From: Xanthomarina maritima
Lineage (GTDB): Bacteria > Bacteroidota > Bacteroidia > Flavobacteriales > Flavobacteriaceae
Length of the DNA: 64,000 nt
Assembly (NCBI RefSeq): GCF_008084905.1
Contig: NZ_VSFC01000062.1
Coordinates: forward strand, 243,903 to 307,902
Direction: 5' to 3'
This document shows positions 18,149 through 26,683 of this stretch, piece by piece; within the stretch, counting starts at the first letter, position 1; each line of letters begins with the position of its first letter. Under the pieces are notes generated by a model. That model was not told the DNA's origin. It ran no database searches and was given only the letters and a program-made list of their open reading frames with translations. The position numbers were made by a program, and so were the translations under genes.

Positions 18149-20446
18149 CTATTCTAAAACTATGGTTTTTTTAACCATAACGGCATCATTAATCACAAAA
18201 GGTTTTGGAATCATATTTTTAGGTCTTTCAGGAACTCTAAACAAAGAGTTGTCTAATAAATTAAAAGACATGTCATAAAACTGTAAAGTGGTTTTTTGGT
18301 TTTTAGGAACACTAAATTCTAGTTCTAAAAATTCATCATCTACAACATAGTATTCGAACAATCTATTAAATACTCTTTCAGAGAATACTTGACCATTTTG
18401 GTCTTTTGCAATTTCTAGACCATTAATATTAAATGCATTAAACACACTTGTAGAATCTGCATATAGATCCATTCTATTTACTTGCCTTTGAGGTGAAATA
18501 AATATTTTAAAGAATCTGTTTTCTCCAATAATGGTATCTTTTTGGATGTCTATATATGGATGTTTTATAGGTTTAATATTAGCTTTTTTACTATATGTAA
18601 AACCTGTATTATATTTACTTCCAAAGGTTGTTTTTTTAATATCATGGCTTGAATCTGGTTCATTAGAGAGATAAGCTTCAGTCCAAGGATCTAATATGTT
18701 GTCGTATGTTGCCCAGACAGCTTCGTTTTTATCTGTATCTAAATAATAAACTAAACTATTTGGTTTTGGATTTTCATCATTAAAACCAGAATTTAAATGA
18801 GCCGAAACAAAGCAACAAATAGCTATAATAAATAAAACATAAGACCATCTGTTTTTATGCCTAAAAAAGCCAAAAACTCCAATACAAAAAGAGAAAATTA
18901 ATGACACTAATAAAGTTGTAGCTAAAATGGTTTTTAAACCTAAACCAACTGGAAACATTTTTACAAAAGGAGACAAGATTAGTAAAGCTGGGAATAATAA
19001 GATGGTCATTAAAATTAAACTTGGATGTTTCTGTCTAACTAAAACAAACAAACTGATAAGTCCGAAGTAAATTGGAATTATAAAGAAACTTGCACCTTTA
19101 AGTTGGAATGCTACAACACCACAAATAACAATCCATAAAAACAATGGAGGAACTACCAAACTTGCAGTGTTTTCAGGCTTATATACCTTATTGTAAAGCC
19201 ACATACAAATAGCAGCAGAAAGTAAGCTAAATGCTAAAATGTAGGTATAACCATTATAGGTAAATCCATGAAGCATTTCTTTATATTGAGGGTAAATGGC
19301 AGTTAAAACTTGCCATCCAAAGTAGCCAATAGCTCCATTAATTAGTAATGCAGCAATTCCTGGTAAAAAACCAATAGCTATATGTTTGGAGTTTAAAGTT
19401 CTTTTATTTATGCCGTAAAAAACCAATGCAATAAAGAGCAAAATGGCTAGTATTAACATTGGTAAAACCCATGAAAAAGGATAACTAACGGTTTTAAAAA
19501 GAGGTACATTAAAATAGATATCGTCTGTATCACTTTTTAAATTGTTAAGGTTTGCATCTGCAAAATAATTTAGCAAAGACATTAAATAACTACCTTGATG
19601 TTCTAAAGTGTTTCTATCAAGTCTTTCGTAATTATCTAAAGATGTGTGATAGTCAAAATGATCATCTATAAAAGCAAAGTTGAATCCATCAATGTTTCCT
19701 ACTTCTCTAAAGCGAGTTAAATCGGTATCATTTGGTAATTTTTTATAAACACTATAAGCTAAAGAATTTGCAACAGGATATTCTGGATTAGCTTCCATAA
19801 ATCCAGAAATTAATTTATGATTTCCACCATTAGTTTCCATAAGCATGTAGCTTGGACCACCAGATCCACGAGCTTCAAAATTTAAAACTAAACCAACATC
19901 TTTAGCCCAAGGATGCTTATTTACAAAGAGCGATGCTCCATTAAGGCCTAATTCTTCTGCATCAGAAATTAGAACAATAATATCATTTTTTGGAACTTTG
20001 TTTTCATGTAAATAGGCTCTTAATCCTTCAAGAATGGTTACAACACCAGATCCAGCATCACTAGCCCCAAAAGAAGCATGAGATTTACTGTCGTAATGAG
20101 AAAGTAGCATAAGCGCTTTCGTGTTATCAGACCCTTTAATTCTGGCAAGTATGTTTTTAGGTTTAGTTATAGTTCCCCAATCTGTTAAAATATAATCTTC
20201 TTGAACTTCAGTTTTTAAACCTAAATTTTCTAAAGCTTTTATAATGTAATTTTTAACTGTTTCATGCTCAAGACTTCCAACATAATGTGGGTTTTTAGAA
20301 ATTTCTTTTAAATGAACTAAGGCTCTTTGTGTAGAAAATGTATTATCAGGAGCATCAATAGATGAAATGTTAGTTGGCATTAATGCTGAAAAACTCCAAT
20401 AAATAGCTATTACAATAAGTACAATAGAAATTACTTTTTTTAACAT
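18149..20446 (-). CDS. M28 family zinc peptidase with C-terminal membrane domain
   Basis: This 765-residue protein has an N-terminal membrane anchor (about residues 4-22). An M28 aminopeptidase domain follows, with zinc ligands in LLSHYDSKSH, ASDAGSGVV, DAEELGLNGA and DDHFDYHTSLD. Residues from about 310 to 560 hold around eight membrane segments, and a soluble C-terminal part follows. The combination of M28 plus multi-spanning region is like Fxna/ER metallopeptidase 1 relatives seen in bacteria. The catalytic domain would face the periplasm. It stands alone; the next gene is divergent. Confidence 0.88.
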   Translation of the reverse strand: MLKKVISIVLIVIAIYWSFSALMPTNISSIDAPDNTFSTQRALVHLKEISKNPHYVGSLEHETVKNYIIKALENLGLKTEVQEDYILTDWGTITKPKNILARIKGSDNTKALMLLSHYDSKSHASFGASDAGSGVVTILEGLRAYLHENKVPKNDIIVLISDAEELGLNGASLFVNKHPWAKDVGLVLNFEARGSGGPSYMLMETNGGNHKLISGFMEANPEYPVANSLAYSVYKKLPNDTDLTRFREVGNIDGFNFAFIDDHFDYHTSLDNYERLDRNTLEHQGSYLMSLLNYFADANLNNLKSDTDDIYFNVPLFKTVSYPFSWVLPMLILAILLFIALVFYGINKRTLNSKHIAIGFLPGIAALLINGAIGYFGWQVLTAIYPQYKEMLHGFTYNGYTYILAFSLLSAAICMWLYNKVYKPENTASLVVPPLFLWIVICGVVAFQLKGASFFIIPIYFGLISLFVLVRQKHPSLILMTILLFPALLILSPFVKMFPVGLGLKTILATTLLVSLIFSFCIGVFGFFRHKNRWSYVLFIIAICCFVSAHLNSGFNDENPKPNSLVYYLDTDKNEAVWATYDNILDPWTEAYLSNEPDSSHDIKKTTFGSKYNTGFTYSKKANIKPIKHPYIDIQKDTIIGENRFFKIFISPQRQVNRMDLYADSTSVFNAFNINGLEIAKDQNGQVFSERVFNRLFEYYVVDDEFLELEFSVPKNQKTTLQFYDMSFNLLDNSLFRVPERPKNMIPKPFVINDAVMVKKTIVLE

Positions 20447-20560
20447 GACAGGAAGAAGTTGGTTAGTTTTATAAAAATAAGAAAATATTCTTAGCTATTT
20501 GCTTGTTAGGAAAACTCATTAATAATAATTATATTTAGAGTTAATATAATTTGATTAATC

Positions 20561-21028
20561 ATGGCAATAAAAAGTTTTCAAGGAGCTAGAAAGCAACAAC
20601 AAAACAATACTGAAGAGATACCCTTTAAAGTAAGTGATATTATGTGTACAGATCTTATAACTTTTAAACCAGAACAGTCTGTTGAAGAAGTTATAGAAAC
20701 TCTAATTAAAAATAAAATATCAGGTGGTCCAGTAGTGAATGATAAGAATGAATTAGTTGGTATCATTTCTGAAGGAGATTGCTTAAAACAAATTAGCGAA
20801 AGCAGATATTATAACATGCCAATGGAAAACGATAATGTTGAAAAGCGCATGATTAAAGATGTTGAAACCATTGATGCGAATATGAATGTTTTTGATGCTG
20901 CCAACAAGTTTTTAGACTCTAAAAGAAGACGTTTTCCTATTGTTGAAGAAGGAAAATTAATAGGTCAAATAAGCCAAAAAGACATATTAAAAGCTGCTAT
21001 GGAACTTAAAGGACATAATTGGAAATAA
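20561..21028 (+). CDS. CBS domain pair protein
   Basis: This 155-residue protein is made of two CBS domains (about 26-80 and 92-150). Their repeats read FKVSDIMCTDLITFKP...GGPVVNDKNELVGIISEGD and KRMIKDVETIDANMNV...RFPIVEEGKLIGQISQKD. Such stand-alone pairs bind adenine nucleotides and regulate partner proteins; no partner is encoded in cis. It converges with nadB with a 4-base gap and no obvious terminator between. Confidence 0.92.
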   Translation: MAIKSFQGARKQQQNNTEEIPFKVSDIMCTDLITFKPEQSVEEVIETLIKNKISGGPVVNDKNELVGIISEGDCLKQISESRYYNMPMENDNVEKRMIKDVETIDANMNVFDAANKFLDSKRRRFPIVEEGKLIGQISQKDILKAAMELKGHNWK

Positions 21029-21032
21029 TTAT

Positions 21033-22580
21033 CTATAAATTATCAATGTTATAATAGCCACCTTTATTTTCTTTTCTATTTAAAGACTGTCCGATAATTA
21101 AGTGAGCTACATTTATCATATTTCGCAACTCACAAAGGGTTGTGCTAATTTTTGAGACTCTGTAAAGTTCTTCAACTTCTTTATAAATAACATCTAAATG
21201 TGTAATCGCTTTATTTAAGCGATAGTTACTTCTAACAATTCCAACATAATCTCGCATTAAAGATTGTAATTCCTTTAAGTTGTGTTTGATTACAATATGT
21301 TCTTTTGGAATATTTGTACCATCATCATTCCAACTTGGAATAATTTGTTCCTTATATATCATAGAATTTCCACAATGATATTTGTAAATATTATGTGCAT
21401 AAACCAATGCTTCCAATAAGGAGTTTGAAGCCAATCTGTTTGCGCCATGAAGTCCAGTTCTAGTACATTCACCACAAGCAAATAAATTAGTAATTGATGT
21501 TTTTCCTTGTGCATCAACCTCAATTCCACCACACAAATAATGAGAGGCTGGAACGACTGGAATCCAATTTTTAGAAATGTCAATATTATTTTCTAGACAA
21601 GTTTGATAAATATTTGGGAAATGGCATTTAAAAGCTTCTAAATCCAGATGTGTACAATCTAAATATACACAAGATTCACCAGATTTTTTTAATTCGTTAT
21701 CAATGCATTGGGAGACAATATCTCTGGAAGCTAATTCGGCTCTATCATCATAAGTTAGCATAAATCTATTTCCATTTTTGGTTCGTAAATAAGCACCAAA
21801 ACCTCTAACAGCTTCCGAAATTAAAAATGCTGAACCTTCTTGATTGGAATATAATGCTGTTGGATGAAACTGAACAAATTCCATATCCTTAATTCGTGCT
21901 TTCGCTCTGTAAGCCATGGCAATACCATCTCCTGTGGCAATTGTTGGATTTGTTGTATGGCCATACACACGACCAATGCCACCTGCAGCTAAAACTGTAC
22001 TTTCTGCTTGAATTGTTAGAATCTCTCCATTTTTCTGATTCAATACATAAGCACCATAACAAGTTATGTTTTTAGATACTTGTTTAAGTTGATGTTCGGT
22101 AATTAAATCTATAGCAAAATGATGAGGTAAAAGAGAAATGTTTTCCAACTGATGCACTCTAGACAACAAAGCTCTTTCAATTTCGTAACCAGTAATATCT
22201 TTATGATGCACTACACGATATTGACTGTGTCCACCTTCTTTTCCTAAATCGAGATTTCCAGTTTTGTCAACATCAAATTGAGCTCCCCAAACCATAAGCT
22301 CTTTTAAGCGTTTTGGACCTTCGGTAATGACCATATCCACAACAGCCTTATCACACAAACCATCACCAGCAATTAAGGTGTCTTCAATATGTTTTTGAAA
22401 CGAATCTGTTTTCTCATCTAAAACAACAGCTACACCACCTTGAGCGTATTTGGTATTAGATTCGTCTGCATCTCCTTTGGTAACAATCGTGATTTTTTTC
22501 TTCGGAAATCTTTCTGCAAATTTTACAGCTAAAGTTAAACCTGCAACACCAGAACCAATAATAAACAAGTGGGTTTTCAT
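21033..22580 (-). CDS. nadB: L-aspartate oxidase
   Basis: This flavoenzyme oxidises L-aspartate to iminoaspartate for NAD synthesis. The FAD motif is IIGSGVAGLTLAV at the N-terminus. The QFHPTALY segment, the GGI(E)VD motif and the LHGANRLASNSLLE signature of the succinate dehydrogenase/NadB flavoprotein family follow. The ATG at 22580 (MKTHLFIIGSG) is preferred: it leaves a 4-base gap after nadA, and the longer upstream reading would run into nadA. The product is about 515 residues. It is cotranscribed with nadA, as is usual. Confidence 0.95.
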   Translation of the reverse strand: MKTHLFIIGSGVAGLTLAVKFAERFPKKKITIVTKGDADESNTKYAQGGVAVVLDEKTDSFQKHIEDTLIAGDGLCDKAVVDMVITEGPKRLKELMVWGAQFDVDKTGNLDLGKEGGHSQYRVVHHKDITGYEIERALLSRVHQLENISLLPHHFAIDLITEHQLKQVSKNITCYGAYVLNQKNGEILTIQAESTVLAAGGIGRVYGHTTNPTIATGDGIAMAYRAKARIKDMEFVQFHPTALYSNQEGSAFLISEAVRGFGAYLRTKNGNRFMLTYDDRAELASRDIVSQCIDNELKKSGESCVYLDCTHLDLEAFKCHFPNIYQTCLENNIDISKNWIPVVPASHYLCGGIEVDAQGKTSITNLFACGECTRTGLHGANRLASNSLLEALVYAHNIYKYHCGNSMIYKEQIIPSWNDDGTNIPKEHIVIKHNLKELQSLMRDYVGIVRSNYRLNKAITHLDVIYKEVEELYRVSKISTTLCELRNMINVAHLIIGQSLNRKENKGGYYNIDNL

Positions 22581-22584
22581 GTAT

Positions 22585-23511
22585 TTATTTTGAAAGTTCC
22601 AGCATGCGTTCAATAGGAATTAGAGCTTGCTTTCTAATCGCTTCTGGAACGTCAATTTGAGGAGATTCATTCAATAAACAATCATATAATTTTTGAAGGG
22701 TATTTACTTTCATAAAGGCACATTCGCTACAAGCACAAGTATTATCTTCTTCTGCAGGAGCAGGAATTAAGAGTGTATTTGGTACCTCTTGTTGCATTTT
22801 ATGAAGAATGCCAGCTTCAGTTGCTACAATAAATTTTTCCTGTGGATGTTTTTTTACATAATTAATCATTCCAGCTGTGGAACCAATATAATTTGCAGCA
22901 TTAAGAATATGAGCTTCAGATTCTGGATGTGCAATAATTTTTGAATCTGGATTTTCTTTGTATAGATTTAAAAGTTTGTCGATAGAAAAAGCTTCATGTA
23001 CAATACAAGCACCATCCCAAAGCACTAAATCGCGACCAGAAATTTTACTGATGTAATGCCCTAAGTTTTTATCTGGAGCAAAAATAATAGGAATTTCTTT
23101 TGGAACAGATTCAACAATTTTCAAAGCATTTGATGAGGTACAAACAATATCACTCATAGCTTTAATTTCAGCCGAACAATTAATATAAGTAATTACCAAA
23201 TGGTCAGGATGTTGTTCTTTGAAAGTTTTAAAAGCGTCAGGAGGACAGGAATCAGCCAAAGAACAACCAGCTTTTAAATCTGGCAAAACAACCGTTTTTG
23301 ATGGATTTAAAATTTTAGCAGTTTCAGCCATAAAATGAACACCTGCAAAAACTATCATATCTGCTTCTGTTTCTGCTGCTTTTTGAGATAGTCCCAAACT
23401 ATCTCCTACATAATCTGCGACATCTTGTATTTCAGGAATTTGATAATAATGCGCTAAAATAACAGCATTTTTTTCTTTCTTTAAACGGAGTATGTTTTCT
23501 TTTAAAGTCAA
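22585..23511 (-). CDS. nadA: quinolinate synthase A
   Basis: This [4Fe-4S] enzyme condenses iminoaspartate with dihydroxyacetone phosphate to quinolinate. It shows [14 protein letters not shown] near the start, cysteines in [17 protein letters not shown] and CACSECAFM, and the [11 protein letters not shown] region. I chose the TTG at 23511 ([14 protein letters not shown]): the in-frame GTG at 23544 falls inside a perfect TAnnTTTG promoter element and would add 11 poorly conserved residues. The upstream palindrome at 23572-23589 is positioned for activation. Confidence 0.9.
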   Translation of the reverse strand: MTLKENILRLKKEKNAVILAHYYQIPEIQDVADYVGDSLGLSQKAAETEADMIVFAGVHFMAETAKILNPSKTVVLPDLKAGCSLADSCPPDAFKTFKEQHPDHLVITYINCSAEIKAMSDIVCTSSNALKIVESVPKEIPIIFAPDKNLGHYISKISGRDLVLWDGACIVHEAFSIDKLLNLYKENPDSKIIAHPESEAHILNAANYIGSTAGMINYVKKHPQEKFIVATEAGILHKMQQEVPNTLLIPAPAEEDNTCACSECAFMKVNTLQKLYDCLLNESPQIDVPEAIRKQALIPIERMLELSK

Positions 23512-23543
23512 CGTATTTAGGTGTTTACGAAATTTATAAAACA

Positions 23544-23551
23544 CAAAATTA
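23544..23551 (-). promoter_or_regulatory. predicted -7 element of nadA
   Basis: On the minus strand it reads TAATTTTG, a match to TAnnTTTG. Its last base is 36.5 bp from the centre of the upstream palindrome, the same distance as at the norC promoter. The predicted transcript start is near 23539, 28 nucleotides before the TTG start. Confidence 0.6.
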
Positions 23552-23571
23552 TTATTTAAATAAGAGATAAA

Positions 23572-23589
23572 TTATGATATAAATCATAA
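23572..23589. promoter_or_regulatory. CRP/FNR-type palindromic operator between nadA and the Rrf2 gene
   Basis: TTATGATATAAATCATAA is an inverted repeat with 7-bp arms and a 4-bp spacer (core ATGA-N6-TCAT). It matches the site upstream of norC at 14 of 18 positions. It lies at about -41.5 of the predicted nadA start, which is the class II activator position, and about -65 of the Rrf2 gene start. A CRP/FNR-family regulator that responds to oxygen or nitric oxide is the natural candidate; the regulator is not in this window. Confidence 0.6.
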
Positions 23590-23633
23590 ACCCACTTAAT
23601 GTTAATTTATATAAAACAAAAACATCTTTTTTT

Positions 23634-23641
23634 TATATTTG
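23634..23641 (+). promoter_or_regulatory. predicted -7 element of the Rrf2 regulator gene
   Basis: TATATTTG matches TAnnTTTG and ends 13 bases before the GTG at 23654, giving a leader of only about 8 nucleotides. It overlaps the alternative TTG start at 23639, which makes that start unlikely. Confidence 0.5.
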
Positions 23642-23653
23642 AAAAAAAATATT

Positions 23654-24121
23654 GTGTTATCAAATGCTTGTCAATATGCCATCAGATCTATTTTCTATTT
23701 AGGCATGTTTTCTGATGAAAACTACAAAATAGGCGTAAAAATAATTTCAGAAGAATTAGAAGTGCCGCAACCTTTTTTAGCCAAATTACTTCAGCAGCTA
23801 AATAGAAACAATTTAGTAACTTCAACCAAAGGACCATATGGAGGGTTTTATTTAAGTGAAGCGAACAAAAATTTTACTGTTTGGGATATAGTTTTAGTCA
23901 TTGACGGTAAAGATAAATTTAATCAGTGTTTTTTAGGGCTATCAAAGTGTGGAGATGAAAACCCATGTCCTGTACACTTTACTGTTTCGGCTTTCAAGCA
24001 AAAATTGTTTCAGGATTTTAAAGGAAAATCCATAGCAGAATTTGTAGAAGAAATACAACTTAAAGGGAGATTTATTTCATTAAAATCTTTCGATATTCTA
24101 AAGCCAGATTCAGATTCTTAA
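23654..24121 (+). CDS. Rrf2 family regulator, possible NO- or redox-sensing Fe-S protein
   Basis: This is a 155-residue winged-helix regulator of the Rrf2 family. The start at GTG 23654 gives the usual family N-terminus (M)LSNACQYAIRSIFYLG; a TTG at 23639 would add five residues but lies in the promoter. The recognition helix region is PFLAKLLQQLNRNNLV. Three cysteines in QCFLGLSKCGDENPC (C-x6-C-x5-C) match the cluster ligands of NsrR/IscR-like members. Its end overlaps the second oxidase gene tail to tail by 12 bases. Location beside the nor operon suggests it controls nitric oxide reduction; regulation of nadA is also possible. Confidence 0.85.
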   Translation: MLSNACQYAIRSIFYLGMFSDENYKIGVKIISEELEVPQPFLAKLLQQLNRNNLVTSTKGPYGGFYLSEANKNFTVWDIVLVIDGKDKFNQCFLGLSKCGDENPCPVHFTVSAFKQKLFQDFKGKSIAEFVEEIQLKGRFISLKSFDILKPDSDS

Positions 24122-25435
24122 ATAGTTTATTAATTTTTTTAGAATTGGCAATCCTATGATACTAATACTTGTAGTTAAAGCCATTCCAAAAACAAAAAAC
24201 ACCATATAAACCCAAAACAAACTGTCTTGCATGCTTGAAAATGAGGTGTCATTTCCAGCATACATCCAATGACTTCTTCTAGCTCCTGCTATCAATAGAG
24301 AAGTGAAGAATAAGAAAAGTGTGATATTAAATCCCCAAAGACCTCTTTTTATAATTTTTTCCTGTTTTTTAGTAAATATAGAAATTTTTGAAATTATAAA
24401 TAGAAGCGAAGCAAGTAAAATGGTAGTGTTTATTCCAATAGTTGTTCCCATAGAATGAGCCACAGTAATATGCGTTCCATGTGTAAAGAAATTTATGGCT
24501 GGAATAGAAAATAACAAGGCTAAAATTAAATTAATAAAGATCCAAAAATCAGTTGTTACTAAAAATTTGTATGTTAATGGATAACTTTCTTTTTTAGTCT
24601 GACTTAAGTTTTTCTTCCATTCGTAAATCATATAACCTAGAATAATCCATTCTGTCATACTAACACCATAAGCAACAAAACGAATCCATGGTAAAGTTGG
24701 AACAATATAAGTATGATGAGCCCATCCAAACATAAGATTAGTAAGTCCTAAAAAGTAAAAGAAGAAAGAGAGTTTATTTCTTCCTATGGAATCGTCTCCT
24801 TTAATTTTTGACATCAGATAAATAGAAATTCCATAAACCAACATATTCCAAGAACCAACAAAAGAACCATAAGATTTCCACTGAACCGTTAAATCTTTAA
24901 TTACATGTTCTCTAAAATATGGGAACAACCATAAATGAGCTTCGGTTAAATGAATAATCATAAAAACAATTCCTGTTCCCCACATCCAATAATATACTGG
25001 CCAGTTATTAATCTGTTTCAGCATGGTTTTAAAATAGTTAATTCCAAAAAGTAACCAGCCAAACAAAATAGGAATGGTTAAAATGTGTGTAAAAGCCAAA
25101 TATTCTCTTCCATCCATTTTTCCAAAAATATAAGATAAATAAATGCCCAAACCTGTAATGAGGAAAATACCTAAATGAAGTTTCATTAATTTGTTAGAAA
25201 ATAACTTAAGTTTTTCAACTTGTGTTAAATAAAAATAAATACTACCTGTTGCAGAAAGTACAATCCATGTAATAACTGTAGTAACATGAAAGGGTCTCAT
25301 TTTATGAAACGGAATTATTTCTTTTAAAAATTCTGGGATAAGATATTGTAAGGCAGCCATCAAGCCAAAAAACACGCCAATCAGTAGTGCTAAGAGTGCT
25401 GTAATTAAAAATATAATTGCTGCTTTATTTTTCAT
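24110..25435 (-). CDS. divergent haem-copper oxidase/NorB-like subunit I
   Basis: This 441-residue membrane protein, with about 12 hydrophobic segments, belongs to the haem-copper oxidase/NorB superfamily. It keeps the N-terminal haem His (RPFH50VTTVITW), the metal pair His240-His241 (WAHHTY) and the high-spin haem His327 (THGTHITVAHSMG). Compared with the true NorB in this operon, the second low-spin haem ligand is Met329 instead of His329. The H-x3-E motif of NorB has no clear counterpart; one alignment gives HLWLF, another no His at all. It is last in the operon after its own cytochrome c. It could be an unusual nitric oxide reductase, an oxygen-reducing relative or an electron-transfer/sensing subunit. 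Confidence 0.85.
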   Translation of the reverse strand: MKNKAAIIFLITALLALLIGVFFGLMAALQYLIPEFLKEIIPFHKMRPFHVTTVITWIVLSATGSIYFYLTQVEKLKLFSNKLMKLHLGIFLITGLGIYLSYIFGKMDGREYLAFTHILTIPILFGWLLFGINYFKTMLKQINNWPVYYWMWGTGIVFMIIHLTEAHLWLFPYFREHVIKDLTVQWKSYGSFVGSWNMLVYGISIYLMSKIKGDDSIGRNKLSFFFYFLGLTNLMFGWAHHTYIVPTLPWIRFVAYGVSMTEWIILGYMIYEWKKNLSQTKKESYPLTYKFLVTTDFWIFINLILALLFSIPAINFFTHGTHITVAHSMGTTIGINTTILLASLLFIISKISIFTKKQEKIIKRGLWGFNITLFLFFTSLLIAGARRSHWMYAGNDTSFSSMQDSLFWVYMVFFVFGMALTTSISIIGLPILKKLINYLRI

Positions 25436-25856
25436 TTTTATATTCTAATTCTACCCAACCGTTAGATTTGAATTTTGCCTTATAATTTGGATAATAACCT
25501 GTACTATCTATAAATTTTAAATAAGTGACTAATGCATTCTTTTCTTCTTCCGAAAAATTAAATTTAGGCATGGCTTTTACTCCACTATTTAGAAAAGCTT
25601 TTATGTAACTGGGACCTTTGTTTTCAGCACTATATATATTGGTTAAATCTGGGCCTAAATAACCACCTAACCCATAGGTTTGATGACAAGACCAGCAATT
25701 ATTTTCTTGCCACAAGCGTTGTCCATGCATGGCTTGTTCGGTTAATTTTACAGGGTTTTCATTTTCATTAGATGTGTAGATGAACCCATTGAAAACTGCA
25801 AAAAAAGTTATTAAAATAGTGATGATTAAAAAGTTATATGTCGTTTTTTTTGTCAT
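25425..25856 (-). CDS. membrane-anchored c-type cytochrome, NorC-like (second copy)
   Basis: This 143-residue protein has one N-terminal membrane helix (about 8-28) and a periplasmic monohaem domain with C54-W-S-C57-H58. The likely axial Met96 is in VKAMPKFNFS. WQENNCWSCH parallels WEENNCMGCH of the operon's NorC, so the two are paralogues. It overlaps the divergent oxidase gene by 11 bases, so the two probably form a complex, the cytochrome feeding electrons to the subunit I-like protein. Confidence 0.9.
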   Translation of the reverse strand: MTKKTTYNFLIITILITFFAVFNGFIYTSNENENPVKLTEQAMHGQRLWQENNCWSCHQTYGLGGYLGPDLTNIYSAENKGPSYIKAFLNSGVKAMPKFNFSEEEKNALVTYLKFIDSTGYYPNYKAKFKSNGWVELEYKNEK

Positions 25857-25857
25857 C

Positions 25858-26094
25858 TTAAATAATCAAGATTAGATTGATAAAAATGGTTAAACCACCT
25901 ATTAATAGAACTTTCCAGAATACATTAGCATGACGTAAATCCATAAAATAAAAAGCTACTAATAATAATTTAAAAGCCGCTAAAATCATGATAATTTCTG
26001 TGGCACTTTCTAATTGTGAATTTGAAACAAAAGCTGATATTATGGTTAAGCCAATAATTAATAACAAGACATATAAAAACGATTTCTGTTTCAT
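25858..26094 (-). CDS. small cytochrome oxidase subunit IV-like protein (NorF-like position)
   Basis: This 78-residue protein has two or three membrane segments, with the motif AAFKLLLVAFYFMDLRHA that marks the prokaryotic cytochrome c oxidase subunit IV family. In nor operons NorF is a small membrane protein placed after norE; this gene holds that place, 1 base from norE. It probably helps assemble the reductase. Symbol left blank because sequence similarity to classical NorF is not evident. Confidence 0.82.
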   Translation of the reverse strand: MKQKSFLYVLLLIIGLTIISAFVSNSQLESATEIIMILAAFKLLLVAFYFMDLRHANVFWKVLLIGGLTIFINLILII

Positions 26095-26095
26095 A

Positions 26096-26683
26096 CTAAA
26101 AAACTAAATAAATTACAGGAAATAGTAACAGCCAAATAAGATCGCACATGTGCCAAAAAGTAGCACTGGCTTCCACATCTTCTAAAATGAGTTCTTCAGG
26201 TTTTTTAATCATTGCTCTTAAAACAGAAGCCAAAATTACCAAGCCAACCAAAACATGAATGACATGAAAAAGTGTTAACATCCAATAGAACGAGAAAAAA
26301 GTGTTGTAACCCATGGTTAGTCCAGCTTCAATCTTATCTAAATATTCAACCGTTTTCAATCCTAAAAAAAGCAAACCACCAACCATTGTTAGTTTTAAAT
26401 ATATTTTCGATTTGGTGATATTTTGAATTTTTAAAGCACCAACCGTTAGCGCCATAAAGTAACCACTAACTAACAAGAATAACGTATTTATAGCACCAAA
26501 GGTGGTGTTTAATTGTATTCTGGATTGGTGAAAAAGTTCAGGTTCGTCTTTGCTATACCAAACCATAGCAATCAAAACAGCTCCAAAAGTTAGCAACTCC
26601 AGATAAATAATAATCCACATTAAAATGCCTCCAGGTGGATATAAAATATCTTTAGTTTGATGTTGTTGAGTAATTGTTGACAT
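26096..26683 (-). CDS. norE: NorE-like cytochrome c oxidase subunit III family protein
   Basis: This 195-residue protein has five or so membrane helices and belongs to the oxidase subunit III family (YPPGGILMWIIIYLELLTF; FHVIHVLVGLVILASV; WHMCDLIWLLLFPVIY). In nitric oxide reductase operons this is NorE, an accessory protein that raises activity rather than a core subunit. Its start overlaps the end of norD by 1 base. Confidence 0.87.
   Translation of the reverse strand: MSTITQQHQTKDILYPPGGILMWIIIYLELLTFGAVLIAMVWYSKDEPELFHQSRIQLNTTFGAINTLFLLVSGYFMALTVGALKIQNITKSKIYLKLTMVGGLLFLGLKTVEYLDKIEAGLTMGYNTFFSFYWMLTLFHVIHVLVGLVILASVLRAMIKKPEELILEDVEASATFWHMCDLIWLLLFPVIYLVF

Noticed and set aside
22581-22613. 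Longer start for nadB
   Set aside because: It would overlap the end of nadA and add residues before the FAD-binding strand; ATG 22580 fits the family.
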